From NCBI GenBank assembly GCA_946886855.1, contig CAMPJJ010000039.1:1-44860 (forward strand): a stretch of 44,860 nucleotides of DNA. Direction: 5' to 3'. How positions within the stretch are numbered: position 1 is the first letter of the stretch; each line of letters begins with the position of its first letter. Positions 32,607 through 41,436 of the stretch are shown here, in pieces. Made by a program: the position numbers and the translations under genes. The notes below the pieces were generated by a model that ran no database searches, was not told where the DNA came from, and saw only the letters and a list, made by a program, of their open reading frames with translations. The DNA comes from an uncultured Roseateles sp. Lineage in GTDB: Bacteria; Pseudomonadota; Gammaproteobacteria; Burkholderiales; Burkholderiaceae.

Positions 32607-35318
32607 TCAGCTCAGGGTCTTGCCCCACTTCGCGGCCAGGTCCGTGATGGCCTGCTGGATGTCCGCGTTGCTCCGCGTCGCGCCGGACTGGACCAGCATC
32701 TCGCAGAAGTCGAAAGCGCACGCGGTGGTGGCCAGCACGCTGGTGTCCATCGCCGCGCCGAGTCGGAAGTAGCCGTCCGTGCCGAAGGTGCCGACGTCCT
32801 GCGCGGCATCCACGACGAACGGCGTCGTGCTGTTGCGCCAAATCGTCGCCGTGGTGCCCGAGAACTTCACGGCCACAATCTCCACCGAGCCGGACGGGAT
32901 ACCGTTGGCGTCGGTGTAGAAGACATTGGCCGGCGCTCCGTTCACCACCTGGCGGCGCAGCTCCGATGCCGCCGCGGCCCGGCGCAGCAGCGCGATCTGC
33001 TTCGCGTTCGTCCCGTCGCCAGCCGAGTAGGACCAGATGAACGCGGTGTTCGCGTCGGTCGGCCGATACACGCAGATCGCGACGAAGGCCTTGTCGTTGC
33101 CGTTGAAGGCGCCGCAGACGTTGTCCGTCGTCGCGCCCGCGGTGAAGCGGGCCGGGTTCGACGTGTCGCGCGCGAAGCTGATGACGTTGCGCCCGTTGAT
33201 CGCGGCCAGGTTGTAGGTGCGACCCGCGCCGGCGCCGCTCAGGTTCGAATTCACGCCGCCGCCGCGCTTGTTCGTCAGGCCCGTCGCCGAACTGCCGCTC
33301 GTGGTCACCGCGGCCGAGTCGCTCGCGTCGTACCACGCGACGTTGTCGCCGGTCCACGAGGCGTAGGCGTAGGCCGCGGCCGCGCTGATCGCCAGCGGCG
33401 CGGTCACGGTCTGGCCGAGGCTGTTGGTGATCGTCACCTGGGCGGTCACGGAGGTGCCGTTGTAGGTGCCGGTCAGCAGGCCGGTCGAATCGCTGTAGGA
33501 CAGCCCGGTCCCGCTCAGGCCGGAGACGCTGATCGTCTTCGCCTTCGCGGTGCCGTTGGTCGTGAGCACGCCGCAGTCGCAGGCCGCGTAGAGGTCGAAG
33601 CTCACCGTGGATCCGCTCGCGAACTGCTGCGCGGCGACCGTCAGCCGCGGGCCGACGTTGACGGAGAAGCGCAAGGGTTCCGCCGTGGCGCCGGCGATGT
33701 TGTTCGGGCCGACGATGAAGTTCAGCCGACCCGCGGCGGACACCGCCGAGGCGTCGACGGTCACCGTCCGGGTGCCGGCGTTGTAGGACACGCCGGCCGG
33801 GAACTGGCTGTAGGCCACCGAATGGGATCCGCCCGGCTCGTTCTCCTCATGGATCACGGCCTGCACGTAGTCGGTCACGCCAGCGTCGCCCCACAGCGCC
33901 GTGACGCTCGGCAGCACGATCGAGACCGACGCGCCCCAGTCGACGTTCCGATCGGTCACCGTGGAAAGGGCCTTGTAGTGCGGGCGGCCGGTGCGGCGCC
34001 AGACGCGCACGTAGTCGACGTCCATGGTCGCGCCGTCGCCGTCGGCGTTCCAGGCGGCCTGGTTGTAGTTCTCGCCCTCGAACGTGCCGTTGTAGACGTG
34101 GCTGGTCAGCAGCGGGTACTGCGGCTTGTCCTTGCTGTTGCCGTCCCAGTTGGCGGTGGCCCACTGGGCGCCATCGATCCAGATCGACACCGTCGACTTG
34201 TTGATGCGCATCGACACCAGGTGGTACTGGCCGTCATGGTTGAAGGTCGGGGCCTGCGTCTGCGTGGCGACGACACCTCCGGTCCACACGTTGCGGTTGA
34301 AGTGCGCTTCCTTGCTCGTGCCCTCCCAGTCGAGCTCGTCCGAGTCGGCAGCGATGACCGGGAAGACGGACTGCAGCCACATCGTGGGGTGCCAGCCTGC
34401 CGGGTTGCCCGCGCCGGCGGAGAAGCGCACGCGCGACTCGAAGATGATGTCGTTCGTTCCCGCAACGCCCGGGTTCCAGTGGATCGCGCCAGGGCCGGCC
34501 AGCATCGCCGCGACTTCGTTGCGGGTGCTGCTCATGTGCTGCTGCTCCCCAGCCGTCGCCTTGCGCGCCTGCAGCGAGACCACCGAGGCCGCCAGCGCCA
34601 TGTTGCTGTAGCCCACCGGCACGCCGCGGTTCGAGTCCTTGTGCCCGGTCATGAACGGGTCGGTGTCGAACATCGTTCCCAGGATCGTGTCGCCGCCGCG
34701 CGGGCCCGCGCCATAGCAGCGCGTCGTCTGCCAGCGGCCGCGCGAGTTCGTCGGCGTGATGACGTCCCAGGCGAGGAAGTCGTCGGCGAAGGACAGCGTG
34801 AACCCCTCGTACAGCGACCCGGTCGCGCCGTTGTCCCCGACGCGGTAGCCGCCCACCTGGTCACCGGTGCTTCCGGTGCTGACGGTGCCCGCGATCGCCT
34901 TGAAAGGCAGGCCGCTGGGAACGAAGGAGATCAGCGGACCCACGTCGGCCGGCGTCAGCGTGTAGGCCAGCGCGGTGGCGCCGCTGATCGCCGAGGCGCC
35001 GCGATACCACTGGCCGGCCGTCACCTGCCAGCCGCCGGCGGGCGACGCAGTCAGCGTGGCGCCAACGACCAGCGCGCCGGTGATGGTGATCGGAGCGGTG
35101 ACGACCAGCTGGCCCTGCGAGTTCTGCAGCGCACCCGTGGCGCTGTTCTGGCGTACCGCGATCGGCACGCCGTCGAAGAGCCCGGTCGCGAGCAGCAGGG
35201 CCGCCTCGTCGTCGGGACGCTCCTCTTGCTGACCCCGGCGCCAACTCGATTGCTTGCCCGTGACGGCGAGTTCGGGCCACGGATCCTGCGTGCCGGTGTA
35301 CTTGATCGTCTTGCTCAT
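32607..35318 (-). CDS. Virion-associated GH16 glucanase/lectin protein in the head module
   Basis: 903 aa. Residues 1-50 (KYTGTQDPWPELAVTGKQ to LLLATGLFDG) look like a short phage docking segment. Residues about 60-155 form an Ig-like domain. Residues about 170-442 are a glycoside hydrolase 16 domain, from FADDFLAWD (Phe177) to DVDYVRVW (Asp433-Trp440), with E328-L-D330-W-E332 matching the E-x-D-x-E catalytic motif. Ig-like repeats follow to about 650 and a LamG/ConA-like lectin domain ends the protein (about 655-903). AAGGA precedes the ATG at 35318. GH16 enzymes cut beta-1,3/1,4-glucans and galactans. Placement between capsid and connector genes suggests a head fibre or decoration, not a tail spike. 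Confidence 0.85.
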   Translation of the reverse strand: MSKTIKYTGTQDPWPELAVTGKQSSWRRGQQEERPDDEAALLLATGLFDGVPIAVRQNSATGALQNSQGQLVVTAPITITGALVVGATLTASPAGGWQVTAGQWYRGASAISGATALAYTLTPADVGPLISFVPSGLPFKAIAGTVSTGSTGDQVGGYRVGDNGATGSLYEGFTLSFADDFLAWDVITPTNSRGRWQTTRCYGAGPRGGDTILGTMFDTDPFMTGHKDSNRGVPVGYSNMALAASVVSLQARKATAGEQQHMSSTRNEVAAMLAGPGAIHWNPGVAGTNDIIFESRVRFSAGAGNPAGWHPTMWLQSVFPVIAADSDELDWEGTSKEAHFNRNVWTGGVVATQTQAPTFNHDGQYHLVSMRINKSTVSIWIDGAQWATANWDGNSKDKPQYPLLTSHVYNGTFEGENYNQAAWNADGDGATMDVDYVRVWRRTGRPHYKALSTVTDRNVDWGASVSIVLPSVTALWGDAGVTDYVQAVIHEENEPGGSHSVAYSQFPAGVSYNAGTRTVTVDASAVSAAGRLNFIVGPNNIAGATAEPLRFSVNVGPRLTVAAQQFASGSTVSFDLYAACDCGVLTTNGTAKAKTISVSGLSGTGLSYSDSTGLLTGTYNGTSVTAQVTITNSLGQTVTAPLAISAAAAYAYASWTGDNVAWYDASDSAAVTTSGSSATGLTNKRGGGVNSNLSGAGAGRTYNLAAINGRNVISFARDTSNPARFTAGATTDNVCGAFNGNDKAFVAICVYRPTDANTAFIWSYSAGDGTNAKQIALLRRAAAASELRRQVVNGAPANVFYTDANGIPSGSVEIVAVKFSGTTATIWRNSTTPFVVDAAQDVGTFGTDGYFRLGAAMDTSVLATTACAFDFCEMLVQSGATRSNADIQQAITDLAAKWGKTLS

Positions 35319-35383
35319 GGTCGTCCTTGCGTCGGGCCTACTCGCATGCGCCCAGGCGGGCGCATCGCGGGTGGGTCCGTGGG

Positions 35384-35641
35384 TTACTTCGCCTTCTTGC
35401 CGGCGGCGGCCGGCGCCGGTGCGGCGGCGGGCGGTTCCGTGGGCTCGGGCGCCGGCGGCTCGGCCGGAGCCGGAGCGGGAGCGGGAGCGGGAGCGCCCGC
35501 GATCTCCGCCCAGCCCTCGCCAGTCGAGACGGTCACGAACTCGTCGTCCTCGGTGTCGACCTCTTCGCCCTCGACGTAGTCCTTGCGCTCGTAGCCCTTG
35601 TGGTAGTACGGGAAGGACGTCTTGATCTTCAGCTTCGGCAT
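35384..35641 (-). CDS. Small phage protein with Ala-Pro tail
   Basis: 85 aa. The first 48 residues form a compact beta-rich piece (KIKTSFPYYHKGYERKDYVEGEEVDTEDDEFVTV, ending GWAEIA). The rest is a low-complexity Ala/Pro/Glu run closing in GKKAK, encoded by GGAGCG-type tandem repeats. Probably a head accessory or neck protein; family not recognised. Follows the capsid gene after a terminator-like hairpin. Confidence 0.65.
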   Translation of the reverse strand: MPKLKIKTSFPYYHKGYERKDYVEGEEVDTEDDEFVTVSTGEGWAEIAGAPAPAPAPAPAEPPAPEPTEPPAAAPAPAAAGKKAK

Positions 35642-35659
35642 TTCGTTCTCCGAATGAGA

Positions 35660-35690
35660 AAGGGCCGGTCCGCAGATGCGGCCGGCCCTT
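35660..35690 (-). terminator. Hairpin after the capsid gene
   Basis: AAGGGCCGG plus CCGC (with one bulged T) pairs with GCGGCCGGCCCTT; on the minus strand it is followed by TTTCTC. It lies between the capsid stop and the 85-aa gene and could attenuate transcription so that capsid protein exceeds downstream products. Confidence 0.65.
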
Positions 35691-35714
35691 CTCGGGTTCA
35701 GCGTGGAGCGTCGA

Positions 35715-37172
35715 TCAGGACGCGGCGATCTTCAGGAGCTTGATCGCCTGGCTGTTGCGGATCTTGCCGCCCACGCGGCGGCGGACGTAGAACTTGACGA
35801 ATCCCGGCTGCGTGATCTCGTCCCGGGTGATGCGCATGCCCACACGATCGGCGATCAGGTAACCCTCCTTGAAGTCGCCGAAGGCGATCGGGAAAGCGCC
35901 GGCGCCGATGAGGGGCATGTCCTCCGCCTCGGTGATGGCATAGCCCAGGAACTGGTCGGGCTGCCCCACCACCAAGGACGGTTGCCACATGTATTGGCCG
36001 GTCGAATCCTTGTACTTGCGCACGCCAGCGAGCGACAGCTTGTTCATCACCCAGCGGGAATTGCGGCGATACCGAGCCCGCAGCGAATAGACAACGTCGT
36101 AGAACGTGTCCAGCGACGACGGGAGGGCGGCGGCCTGGCCCGAGGCGATGTACTGCAGCACGCCGAAGGCTCGTGCACCATCGATGGCGGTCACCGGCGT
36201 GGGGCCAGCCAGGAAGCCGGTGGGCTTTTTCGTGCCGTTGCCGGCAATGAATGCCGCGCCCTCCCCTTGACCGATCGCGTCACCGGCGCTCTCCACGAGC
36301 CATTGCTCGACGTTGAAGAACAGGTCGTCGAGCGACTCCTCGGTCGCTTGGGGCTTGGCCGAGCCCATCCCGAAGGTCGGCGCCACTTCGGCGAGGTCAG
36401 AGGTGTTCGTCTGGTTGCGCGTATCACCTTCGCCGACCCACTCGAAGGCCGTGCCATTGATGTCGAACAGCTCTTTGTAGTCCGGCGAGCTGACCTGACG
36501 CACGGTGGAGATCTGACGGATGGGACTCGTGTCGAGTGCCAGGCGAGCGATCTGGGACTCGATCACCTCCGGAAGCGCAAAGCCGCCTGCGGAACCGGTC
36601 GAGGTGTTCACCTGGGTCGCGCGGAACTCGACGTCGTCGTCATCGGTGTTGCCGCGGCTGATGCGCTGCTTCGCCTCATACTTCCGCAGCTCCTTGCCCC
36701 GCATCTGCAAGTTGTTCTTCAGCTCTTGATCGCCGGGATTGCGGACCCAGGATACGAATGCCGACTTGTACGCCTCCGCCTCCTGCGAGGTCGGCTGTTC
36801 GCGGTCCGCGCCGGTGAGCGCGCCCGGGCGCGCCAGCTTGGCCTCGATCTTTTCGAGGCGGCTCTTCTGCTCCTGCAGGGAGTCCATGTCGCCGTCGATG
36901 CGCTTCAGCTTGGCCTCGAAGTCGCCGGTCGGGAGCCCCTTCTTCAGGGCCTCCAGGCGATCATCGTTCGTCTTCTTGTACTCCTCGAACGCGGTGGCGA
37001 TCTTGTCGATCGCCTGAGCCACCGAGGCGATGCTCGGGTCCTCGCGCTTCTCGTAGATGCCGGTGCCGTCGGCACGCGCCTGGAAGGCGGCGAAGTCGGC
37101 GGCCATGAGGGCCGCGACCATGGAGGCGGCACCGGCGCCGGTCACGGCGATACGGGTATTGATTCGCTGCAT
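35715..37172 (-). CDS. HK97-fold major capsid protein
   Basis: 485 aa from ATG 37172. Residues about 40-110 are a charged coiled coil (the delta/scaffold domain, KRIDGDMDSLQEQKSRLEKIEAKL) that the prohead protease would remove. The HK97 fold starts around QVNTSTGSAGGFALPEVIESQIARL (residues near 195) and includes KKPTGFLAGPTPV and SRWVMNKLSLAGVRKYKD, ending KFYVRRRVGGKIRNSQAIKLLK. Typical of siphovirus capsids. Protease and portal genes lie immediately upstream. Confidence 0.93.
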   Translation of the reverse strand: MQRINTRIAVTGAGAASMVAALMAADFAAFQARADGTGIYEKREDPSIASVAQAIDKIATAFEEYKKTNDDRLEALKKGLPTGDFEAKLKRIDGDMDSLQEQKSRLEKIEAKLARPGALTGADREQPTSQEAEAYKSAFVSWVRNPGDQELKNNLQMRGKELRKYEAKQRISRGNTDDDDVEFRATQVNTSTGSAGGFALPEVIESQIARLALDTSPIRQISTVRQVSSPDYKELFDINGTAFEWVGEGDTRNQTNTSDLAEVAPTFGMGSAKPQATEESLDDLFFNVEQWLVESAGDAIGQGEGAAFIAGNGTKKPTGFLAGPTPVTAIDGARAFGVLQYIASGQAAALPSSLDTFYDVVYSLRARYRRNSRWVMNKLSLAGVRKYKDSTGQYMWQPSLVVGQPDQFLGYAITEAEDMPLIGAGAFPIAFGDFKEGYLIADRVGMRITRDEITQPGFVKFYVRRRVGGKIRNSQAIKLLKIAAS

Positions 37173-37183
37173 GATGGGTTCTT

Positions 37184-37888
37184 TCAAGGGTTGGTGTTGA
37201 GGACAGACAGCAGCCGATTCGCTGCTTTCATGGCCGCACCCGCCTCATGAGCGTCCCGCTCATCCAAGACGATGCGCTTGACCGAGGCGATGAACGCCTT
37301 GGCCGCGTCAGACGAGTAGCCCGCGTCCCGCAGGGCCTGCTCGGCTTGACGAATGGTGTTGATGCCCGCGGCGTCCGCTGCCTTCACGTTGGTAACGCGG
37401 GCCTTGCCGTTGGCGGGGAAGGTCACGAGCGACACCTCCCACAGTTCGAGCTGACTGAGGATGCGAACGCCGTCCTCGACATACTTGGCGGTGCCGGGAA
37501 TGGAGCGGAATCCGATGGACAGGCCGCTCAGCGCGCCCATCTTCAGCAGCGCGTGCGCTTCCTTGCCGCGCGCGGTGGCCAGCGCCAGCTGCCCCTTCAC
37601 GCGCAGTCCCTTGTCGTCCTCGACCATCTCGGTCCAGACGCCGATCGGCTCGCTCGAATCGTGCTGCCATAGCATCGCCGGCATCGTGCCGGCGGCCTTG
37701 TGCTCGGCCAGGGACAGCTTGAAGGCGCCCGGGACGATGATGTCGTCGTAGCTGTCGCGCACTCCAAACATCGAGCCGAAGCCCTCGATCGCGCCGTCGT
37801 CTCCGGCCGCCTTGATCGTCAGCGCGTAGGCGCGGACCTCGCGGGTGCCGCCGGCATCCCGCAGCTCAAGCATCGGTCGGTGCATCAT
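37184..37888 (-). CDS. HK97-family prohead protease
   Basis: 234 aa from ATG 37888 (AAGGA 7 bp upstream). Serine protease of the U35 type: catalytic His76 in MLWQHDSSEPIG, catalytic Ser in ALSGLSIGF (Ser121 or Ser124), and LELWEVSLVTFPAN. It cleaves capsid delta domains during maturation. It overlaps the portal gene by 23 bp. Confidence 0.93.
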   Translation of the reverse strand: MMHRPMLELRDAGGTREVRAYALTIKAAGDDGAIEGFGSMFGVRDSYDDIIVPGAFKLSLAEHKAAGTMPAMLWQHDSSEPIGVWTEMVEDDKGLRVKGQLALATARGKEAHALLKMGALSGLSIGFRSIPGTAKYVEDGVRILSQLELWEVSLVTFPANGKARVTNVKAADAAGINTIRQAEQALRDAGYSSDAAKAFIASVKRIVLDERDAHEAGAAMKAANRLLSVLNTNP

Positions 37889-39137
37889 CTTTCGGTCCTT
37901 TCGTGCCGCTGGCCATGTTCATCGGCTTGAGGTACTCGTCGCCGCCCGGACGCGGGTCCAGGCCCTCCTCATCGCGCCATTCGTTCGGGCTCATCAAACC
38001 CATTTCCACCATCGTGCGGGCGTACTGCGCGCGATCCTTCTGCGCGCCGGCCAGCAGGTAGCGGACATCGAACTCGGCGAATAGCGGCCCAGCGCCGTCC
38101 AGCAGCGTCTCGTCGATGCGCTGGCGCCAGGCCTGGAACCACGGCCACAGCGTGTGCTTCACGTGCGCCCCGAAGAAGGCCTCGGAACTGGCGAAGGTCG
38201 ACGACTTGTCGCTGTGCCCGACCATGATCGGGAACACGCCAAAGGCGCGGCAGACCTCTTCAATCTGCAGGCGCCGGGTCTCGACGTGCTGCGCGTCGAC
38301 GCCGGACTGAGCGGTGCTGATCCAGGTCGCCTCGTTGTCGACGACCAGCGGGTCGCCCGTTTTGCCCGGGCCGGTCTTGTTCTTGATCCAGCGCGTGAGT
38401 CGCGCGTGTTGCTCCTCGGAGAGCTTGCTTTTCACCGAGTACACGCCGCTCGGCCGCAGGCCATTGGCGTGCATTTCGATCTGGCTTTGCTCTGTCGAAA
38501 TGGCCAGTCCGACCGCCTTGCGAGCGAGCGCGACCGCATCCATGCTCTTCCAGAACGACCACTGGAAGTTGTTGATCACGAAGACGTCGTCCGGCTCGAA
38601 CACGCCGATCAGGCCGAACTCGTCATAGCAGCGATACCGCACCTCGTAGCGCCCGATGCGCTCCACGGTCCAGCTCCCCGGCTCCACCGGCAACAGCTCG
38701 CGCACTCGTCGGTTGTCGTAGCGTGACTTGATCGATAGTCCGGCGCCAGTAAGCGCGGCATGCGCGGTCATCTGGCGACGCCATTCGATGGCGGTCTGCC
38801 ACTCGTTTGGCCGGCGATTGAGCAGGCGGTACTCCGGAATGTTCTCCGCGCGCTGCCGGCGACCGTCGGGCAGCTGCCGGAATACACGCAGCTCCGGCGC
38901 CGCGCAGCCGTCGGCGATCACGCGCACGCAAGCCAGCACCGTCGACACCTGGAGCGCCGTCTTCGCGCTCACCGGCACGCCGGCGATGCGGTAGCTGCCG
39001 CCGCCGTCGATCATCCCGGCGATCTGGTCATAGGTCAGCTCGGTCGCCTTGCGGCCGAGCGCGGGAACGTCCGCCCAGGCGAGATCCGCGCCCGTGGCCT
39101 GGTCAGCCTGGCGCGATGCAAGGGTCGGGAATTTCAT
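37866..39137 (-). CDS. Phage portal protein, HK97 family
   Basis: 423 aa. Family blocks: ALQVSTVLACVRVIADGCAAPELRVFR (residues about 61-87), NEWQTAIEWRRQMTAHAALTGAGLS, and EEVCRAFGVFPIMVGHSDKSSTFASSEAF; end region MGLMSPNEWRDEEGLDPRPGGDEYLKP is characteristic. Forms the dodecameric packaging channel. ATGA overlap with large terminase; AAGGA ribosome site. Confidence 0.94.
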   Translation of the reverse strand: MKFPTLASRQADQATGADLAWADVPALGRKATELTYDQIAGMIDGGGSYRIAGVPVSAKTALQVSTVLACVRVIADGCAAPELRVFRQLPDGRRQRAENIPEYRLLNRRPNEWQTAIEWRRQMTAHAALTGAGLSIKSRYDNRRVRELLPVEPGSWTVERIGRYEVRYRCYDEFGLIGVFEPDDVFVINNFQWSFWKSMDAVALARKAVGLAISTEQSQIEMHANGLRPSGVYSVKSKLSEEQHARLTRWIKNKTGPGKTGDPLVVDNEATWISTAQSGVDAQHVETRRLQIEEVCRAFGVFPIMVGHSDKSSTFASSEAFFGAHVKHTLWPWFQAWRQRIDETLLDGAGPLFAEFDVRYLLAGAQKDRAQYARTMVEMGLMSPNEWRDEEGLDPRPGGDEYLKPMNMASGTKGPKDDAPTDA

Positions 39138-40792
39138 TCGTCCTTGTCCCAGAAGCTGCGCTGCCCGGCCGGGTTGCGCGACATGAGTTCGATCGCGTTG
39201 AACGTACTCATCAGCGGGTCAATCTTTCCGGTGCCCGAGGCCTGCTTCGTGATCGAGATCGCGTTGCCCACCTGCACCACCTTCGCATTCCCGACGCACC
39301 AGGCCATCATTCGGGAGCCCTCGTGCGTCAGCATTCCTTCGCTGAGCTTTCGCTCGGCGGTCTTGATCGCGCTGGTCAGCCGCCAGCCCTGCGAGATACC
39401 GACGATGCGAGCGATGTCGATGCCGACCTCGGTGATCGCATCCACGATGCCGCCCAGGCCCGCCTGGTCGACGCCGATCTTGTCCAGCAGCTCGGACCGC
39501 TCACACTGGTCGACCACCGCGGCCACCAGCTGCACGTCCTCGCCGTACTCCTCGCACAGGATCAGCGATCCCTCGCGCTGCAGGTCCAGCAGCAGCGACG
39601 CCTCGCTCTTGCGGCGCTCCAGCACCGAGACATGCGCATACGCGCGGCACCAGACAAGCCATTCGCCCGTCTTCGCGTCGCGCCCGATGACCGTCAAGCC
39701 CAGCAGGTCGTCCAGGCCCCCGCCGTCGATCCCGATCTCGACGACCTCGCTGCGCTGGAGCAGCTCCTCGAGCGTCAGCTTCTGCCCGCGAGCGGCCCAG
39801 AAATCAGCACCTGCCCAACGGTCGCTCCGCAGGTTCAGGCCGATCTCGACATTCAGGTGCTTCGCGAGGAACTGCTGCAGTGCCCCGCTCTTGTTGTCCT
39901 TCGCCAGCGTCTTGCGCAGCTGGTCTTCCAGCCATGCGACATTCACCGACCGACCCAGATTCGGGTTGGTGATGTAGAAGTTCGCCGGGTCCATGTAGGC
40001 CTTTGAGGCCACCATCGCCGAGGGGTACTCGTAGAGCACCCCCAGCGACCTCGGATCCAGGATCTTCCCGTCGCGGACGTCGCGGAAATACTGCAGCTTG
40101 TCGCGGAAGACACCGGCCGGCGGCTCGTCGCTCTGGGTGGTCAAGAAGATGACCCAACCCTCGTCGCGCGACACCTGCCCGCCCAGCGCCTCCATGAACA
40201 TCGCCTCGGCGTTCGCGCGCTTGCCGAAGAGCCAGTGTTCGTCCACTAGCACCTTGCCGGCCTTCTTCCCCGACACCGTGTCCGTGTCCGCGGCCACCAC
40301 CTTCAGCAGCGAGCGGCTGACGCGGTGCGTGATCGTGCGCACGTGGTCCTGAACGTGGAACAGGTCCAGCAGTTCAGGGTCCGCGCGCACCATCGCCGCC
40401 GCCGGCTTGAACGAGTTGTCCGCCACCTCCTTCGTCGGCGCAAGGATCAGGTGCTCCTCTTCCTGGCGCCAGCACAGGATCGTCGCCGTGAGCATGATCC
40501 CGGCGGCGATGGTCGATTTCGTGTTCTTCTTGCTGATCAGCAGGTAGAACTCGCGGATCAGCTGGTTCCCCGTCTCCGCGTCATAGGCGCCGAAGATCGC
40601 CGCCACGAAGTCGAAGACCCACTGCTCCGAGCACTCGCCGAAGGTAGGCTGCCCCGGAAGGTCCGGGACCCGCAGCTCCTTGAAGATCGCGAGAGCTTCC
40701 TCCGCCCGCTCCGGGTAGATCGGGGGCGGGATGATCGAGCGGCGCTCGACCAGCCGCTTTTCCCAATCAGGGAGAGCGGTGGACCAGTTCAT
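39134..40792 (-). CDS. Terminase large subunit
   Basis: 552 aa. ATPase half: Walker-A-like SKKNTKS at 87-93, Walker B VLVDEHW with Asp184-Glu185, and motif III FLTTQS. Nuclease half: catalytic Asp356 in IGIDGGGLDDLLG. Packages DNA into the prohead and cuts concatemers. ATGA overlaps join it to the small terminase upstream and portal downstream. Confidence 0.94.
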   Translation of the reverse strand: MNWSTALPDWEKRLVERRSIIPPPIYPERAEEALAIFKELRVPDLPGQPTFGECSEQWVFDFVAAIFGAYDAETGNQLIREFYLLISKKNTKSTIAAGIMLTATILCWRQEEEHLILAPTKEVADNSFKPAAAMVRADPELLDLFHVQDHVRTITHRVSRSLLKVVAADTDTVSGKKAGKVLVDEHWLFGKRANAEAMFMEALGGQVSRDEGWVIFLTTQSDEPPAGVFRDKLQYFRDVRDGKILDPRSLGVLYEYPSAMVASKAYMDPANFYITNPNLGRSVNVAWLEDQLRKTLAKDNKSGALQQFLAKHLNVEIGLNLRSDRWAGADFWAARGQKLTLEELLQRSEVVEIGIDGGGLDDLLGLTVIGRDAKTGEWLVWCRAYAHVSVLERRKSEASLLLDLQREGSLILCEEYGEDVQLVAAVVDQCERSELLDKIGVDQAGLGGIVDAITEVGIDIARIVGISQGWRLTSAIKTAERKLSEGMLTHEGSRMMAWCVGNAKVVQVGNAISITKQASGTGKIDPLMSTFNAIELMSRNPAGQRSFWDKDE

Positions 40793-41202
40793 TCAAGCTT
40801 CTTCCCACCTGCTGCAGCGAGCCGCGGCGGCGCGCCGGCCGAGAACCGACCAGCCACCTTGCCCGCGGCCTCCTTCTGCTGTTCCTTCTTGCCGACGTCG
40901 CCCTTCTTCGTGTGGACGTAGGGCGCCGCCAGCTGCGCCGCCTGAATGCGCAGGCGCTTGTCCTCCATGTCATCCCGCATCACCTCGAGCAGGAAGTCGA
41001 GCGGCGTCAGCTCGCTCAGATCCTTGTGCGGCCGTGGCTCCGCCGGAGGTGGCGGAGGGGGCGCGGGCGGCGGCTCGGTTCCGAAAGGCCACCCATCCGG
41101 CGCGTCGGGCGTCTTCTGCCCGCTGCCGTCGGTGAACCCGGCGACCTTCGGCTTCGGTTTCGGCTTGCGGCCGGCGCCCGGCCTGGCGCCTCCTCGTGGC
41201 AT
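40789..41202 (-). CDS. Terminase small subunit-like protein
   Basis: 137 aa. N-terminal GARPGAGRKPKPKPK is the basic, AT-hook-like motif common in small terminases; a poly-Pro linker occupies about residues 45-57; then TPLDFLLEVMRDDMEDKRLRIQAAQLAAPYVHTKKG, the conserved DNA-recognition region of this family. Position directly before the large subunit supports the call. It would bind the cos region, which may be the repeat cluster just upstream. Confidence 0.87.
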   Translation of the reverse strand: MPRGGARPGAGRKPKPKPKVAGFTDGSGQKTPDAPDGWPFGTEPPPAPPPPPPAEPRPHKDLSELTPLDFLLEVMRDDMEDKRLRIQAAQLAAPYVHTKKGDVGKKEQQKEAAGKVAGRFSAGAPPRLAAAGGKKLE

Positions 41203-41249
41203 GACCTGCCCCTTCGATTGAATTTCTTTGATTCCCGCCCGACCCCTGC

Positions 41250-41335
41250 CCCGTTTTCATACGGGCCGGTTTTTTCCGCACATGAGGGAAGGTGCGGTCC
41301 GGAGGGCAAAGGCCCCAAAGATCGAGGGCCCCCTC
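41250..41335. other. Structured GC-rich segment, candidate cos cleavage area
   Basis: The gap 41203-41426 holds no gene. It contains a CCCGT/ACGGG hairpin with a nearby T6 run (about 41252-41275) and a near-palindrome GAGGGCCCCCTC at 41324-41335. In HNH-containing HK97-type phages the cos site lies near the HNH and small-terminase genes, so this dyad is a candidate nick region. Purely positional inference. Confidence 0.3.
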
Positions 41336-41347
41336 CCCTGCCACTTT

Positions 41348-41436
41348 GCAAATCTTACCGATCAGGCCGTGCTTATGCTTTTTGTAAAGCTTACCGATTC
41401 ACCAAACAGGTGCGGATCGGTAGACTTTACCGATTC
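41348..41436. repeat. TTACCGAT repeats at 36-bp spacing
   Basis: TTACCGAT occurs at 41355-41362, 41391-41398 and 41427-41434, each start exactly 36 bp from the next, with similar bases on the left (GCAAATC, GTAAAGC, GTAGACT). One inverse copy, ATCGGTA, is at 41416-41422. The stretch is distinctly AT-richer than its surroundings. The third copy overlaps the HNH stop. Candidate terminase-binding (cosB-like) sites or operators. Confidence 0.75.

Noticed and set aside
33822..35579. 585-codon plus-strand frame opposite the GH16 gene
   Set aside because: Low-complexity Arg/Val/Gly translation; the minus strand shows GH16 motifs in order and a good ribosome site.
41348..41436. 36-bp-spaced repeats as a CRISPR array
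   Set aside because: Only about 8-17 bp are repeated, three times, and no cas genes are near; not CRISPR architecture.
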